Shown: positions 62,368 to 64,000 of the stretch, one piece after another
Numbering within the stretch: the first letter of the stretch is position 1
How the letters are laid out: every line of letters begins with the position of its first letter
From: JAABVY01 sp964496505
GTDB lineage: Bacteria > Zixibacteria > MSB-5A5 > JAABVY01
NCBI GenBank assembly: GCA_964496505.1
Contig: CAZBZV010000009.1
Coordinates: forward strand, 1 to 64,000
Length of the DNA stretch: 64,000 nucleotides
Direction: 5' to 3'
The notes under the pieces: model-generated
The model's database searches: none
What the model saw: the letters and a program-made list of their open reading frames with translations, nothing else
Told to the model about the DNA's origin: nothing
Made by a program: the position numbers and the translations under genes

Positions 62368-63366
62368 ATGAGCGCCCTTTTTGCACTATTAATGATCATT
62401 GTTCTGCTCCTGATACCTATAATTGGGACGGAGGTTCTGGGACTGAATGATGTCTTCGGGGTGGTTATACCCTATGCGGCTATAGCCCTGTTTCTGGTGG
62501 GCTTTGTCTACCGCATAATCAGATGGGCGAGCTCTGCAGTTCCTTTCAAGATCACTACCACATGCGGACAGCAGAAATCCCATCCCTGGATCAAGCATTC
62601 CAGTCTGGAAGCACCGCATAGCACCTGGGGAGTGATTGGGAGGATGGCTCTGGAGGTGCTCTTTTTCCGTTCCCTCTTCAGAAACACGAAAGCTGATCTG
62701 AAGGAGGGCCCCAAGCTTGTTTACGGTCCCAGCAAATGGCTGTGGGCGGCCGGACTTGTATTCCACTGGTCATTCCTGATAATACTATTACGTCATTTCC
62801 GTTTCTTTGCCGAGCCCGCTCCGTTTTTCGTAAGCGGTTTGCAATCGCTGGACGGATTTTTCCAGATCGGTCTTCCGATCTTTTATATTACCAGCGTGAC
62901 TATCGTTGCGGCATTGGCATTTCTTTTCGTGCGCAGGCTTAATGATCCGAAGCTTAGATATATTTCACTGGGCTCGGACTACTTCGCATTGTTTTTGATC
63001 CTGTCGATCGCGATCAGCGGGATTTTGATGCGCCACACCGGCCTTCGCGCTGATATAGTCGATGTCAAGCAGCTTGCGATGGGACTTGTGAGCTTCCATC
63101 CAAATGTGCCGGAATCGATTGGCGTGATGTTTTTCATTCACCTCTTTTTCGTCTCGGTTCTGTTCGGATATTTCCCGTTCAGCAAGCTGATGCATATGGG
63201 CGGAATATTTATGTCACCTACGCGGAATATGGCTAATAACAACCGCGAAAAGAGGCACGTAAATCCCTGGGACTATCCCGTCAAGACCCATACATACGAA
63301 GAGTGGGAAGATGAATTCAGAGATGTAATGAAAGCGGCCGGTATGCCGTTGGAGAAGGAAAAATAG
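62368..63366 (+). CDS. dsrM: DsrM, cytochrome b subunit of DsrMKJOP
   Basis: 332 residues. An N-terminal segment of one to two helices, then a nitrate-reductase-gamma-like haem b domain of five helices with His candidates in AAGLVFHWSFLIILLRH, MGLVSFHPNVPES and VMFFIHLFFVSV, and an end FPFSKLMHMGGIFMSPTRN. It oxidises menaquinol at the inner membrane and passes electrons to DsrK. ATG with GAGGT upstream. Ends two bases before dsrK. Confidence 0.93.
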   Translation: MSALFALLMIIVLLLIPIIGTEVLGLNDVFGVVIPYAAIALFLVGFVYRIIRWASSAVPFKITTTCGQQKSHPWIKHSSLEAPHSTWGVIGRMALEVLFFRSLFRNTKADLKEGPKLVYGPSKWLWAAGLVFHWSFLIILLRHFRFFAEPAPFFVSGLQSLDGFFQIGLPIFYITSVTIVAALAFLFVRRLNDPKLRYISLGSDYFALFLILSIAISGILMRHTGLRADIVDVKQLAMGLVSFHPNVPESIGVMFFIHLFFVSVLFGYFPFSKLMHMGGIFMSPTRNMANNNREKRHVNPWDYPVKTHTYEEWEDEFRDVMKAAGMPLEKEK

Positions 63367-63368
63367 AT

Positions 63369-64000
63369 ATGGCTGAAAAAATGATAACACCAGAGGAGTT
63401 AGCCGGCGGCATCGATTACAAGCCAAAGAAGAAAACCTGGCTTGACCCGACAGTCGAATTCAAAAAGGGCACCTGGAACTATGCTGCTCCGCCTCGGAAT
63501 CTGGAATATCTTGACCTTCCTAATCCGAGGAAATGGTCCCCGATTGATGAAGACTGGAAACTGCCGGATAACTGGAAAGAAATTATACTGGAGGGCCTGA
63601 GAGTCCGAATCAAAAGATTCCGTTCTCTCCAGCTCTTCATGGATATATGTGTACGCTGCGGCGCCTGCGCCGATAAATGTCACTTTTTTATTGGCTCGGG
63701 CGATCCGAAGAATATGCCGGTGCTTCGCGCCGAGCTTCTCCGTTCTGTCTACCGCAAGGACTTTACCACGGCCGGAAAGATCATGGGCAAGATGGTGGGT
63801 GCGCGTGAGCTGACCGTGGATGTGCTCAAGGAATGGTTCTACTATTTCTATCAGTGCACCGAATGCCGCCGCTGCTCGGTCTTCTGCCCTTACGGGATCG
63901 ACACGGCTGAGATTACCATGATTGCGCGTGAGCTTATGAACCTGGTGGGAATCAATATCGAATGGATTTGCACTCCTGCCGCCAACTGCTTCAGAACCGG
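63369..64000 (+). CDS. dsrK: DsrK, iron-sulfur subunit of DsrMKJOP (partial)
   Basis: The first 210 codons, cut by the window end. ATG at 63369 is two bases after the dsrM stop. Two [4Fe-4S] motifs are seen: DICVRCGACADKCHFF (about 98) and YQCTECRRCSVFCPYG (about 164), as in HdrD-like DsrK. The C-terminal CCG domains holding the catalytic noncubane cluster would lie beyond the window. Cytoplasm-facing partner of DsrM, acting on the DsrC trisulfide. Confidence 0.93.
   Translation, partial: MAEKMITPEELAGGIDYKPKKKTWLDPTVEFKKGTWNYAAPPRNLEYLDLPNPRKWSPIDEDWKLPDNWKEIILEGLRVRIKRFRSLQLFMDICVRCGACADKCHFFIGSGDPKNMPVLRAELLRSVYRKDFTTAGKIMGKMVGARELTVDVLKEWFYYFYQCTECRRCSVFCPYGIDTAEITMIARELMNLVGINIEWICTPAANCFRT

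Overview
The window reads as a chromosomal stretch of a Gram-negative bacterium assembled from a metagenome: it contains a 10-N scaffold gap, no rRNA or tRNA gene that I could see, and dense palindromic repeats between genes. Five large exported proteins end in the same two-repeat dockerin-like tail finishing in Pro-Asp-Cys. There is also a PEP-CTERM protein, outer-membrane-type exported proteins and a complete start of a dissimilatory sulfite reductase locus. From memory, this combination is most like candidate phylum Zixibacteria or a near relative in the FCB group. That assignment is inference and needs a marker-gene tree.

Layout. 1-9.1 kb: a lipoprotein, then a minus-strand fermentation/redox operon (hbd-ackA-nfnA-nfnB), an exported protein, a FetAB-like ABC exporter and a DUF2089/membrane/SHOCT-like regulatory operon. 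9.3-16.6 kb: an ALDH7-family dehydrogenase, an EamA transporter, a CNNM/CBS protein, yigZ-small ORF-dprA and amrA-amrB. 16.7-31 kb: a seven-blade SBBP/VWA/dockerin protein, two c-type cytochromes, NAD-type isocitrate dehydrogenase, an RND adaptor, selD whose active site is read through an in-frame UGA (selenocysteine), trmO, an RCK potassium channel, a PhnP-like protein with a degenerate metal site, an alr gene broken by an assembly chimera, and fabL. 31-53.8 kb: a secretome region with a PEP-CTERM protein, a cohesin-like/dockerin protein, a gingipain-like C25 protease next to a peptidylarginine-deiminase-like enzyme, a cupredoxin plus caspase-like/legumain-like fusion and an AlgE-like barrel. 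Between these lie housekeeping genes (DUF554, M3 peptidase, ferritin-like, asparagine-synthase-like, groSL under a perfect CIRCE element, Na+/H+ antiporter).

54.5-64 kb: the dsr locus in two transcription units, dsrA-dsrB-dsrD-dsrN-dsrL-dsrC (closed by a strong terminator) and an RsbRD_N-domain gene-dsrM-dsrK (dsrK runs off the end). DsrAB reduces sulfite with amidated siroheme (DsrN), loads sulfur on DsrC, and DsrMK(JOP) reoxidises the DsrC trisulfide using quinol. DsrD favours the reductive direction, while DsrL offers an NAD(P)H entry route. NfnAB upstream and isocitrate dehydrogenase could feed that pool. Both dsr units start with the same 16-base leader element at identical distance from a -10-like hexamer.

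Most worth checking: the shared dsr leader element with mini-ORFs, the opposite-charge tails of DsrA and DsrL, the secreted gingipain/deiminase pair, the cupredoxin-caspase-like fusion, the dockerin-tail family, and selenoprotein SelD.
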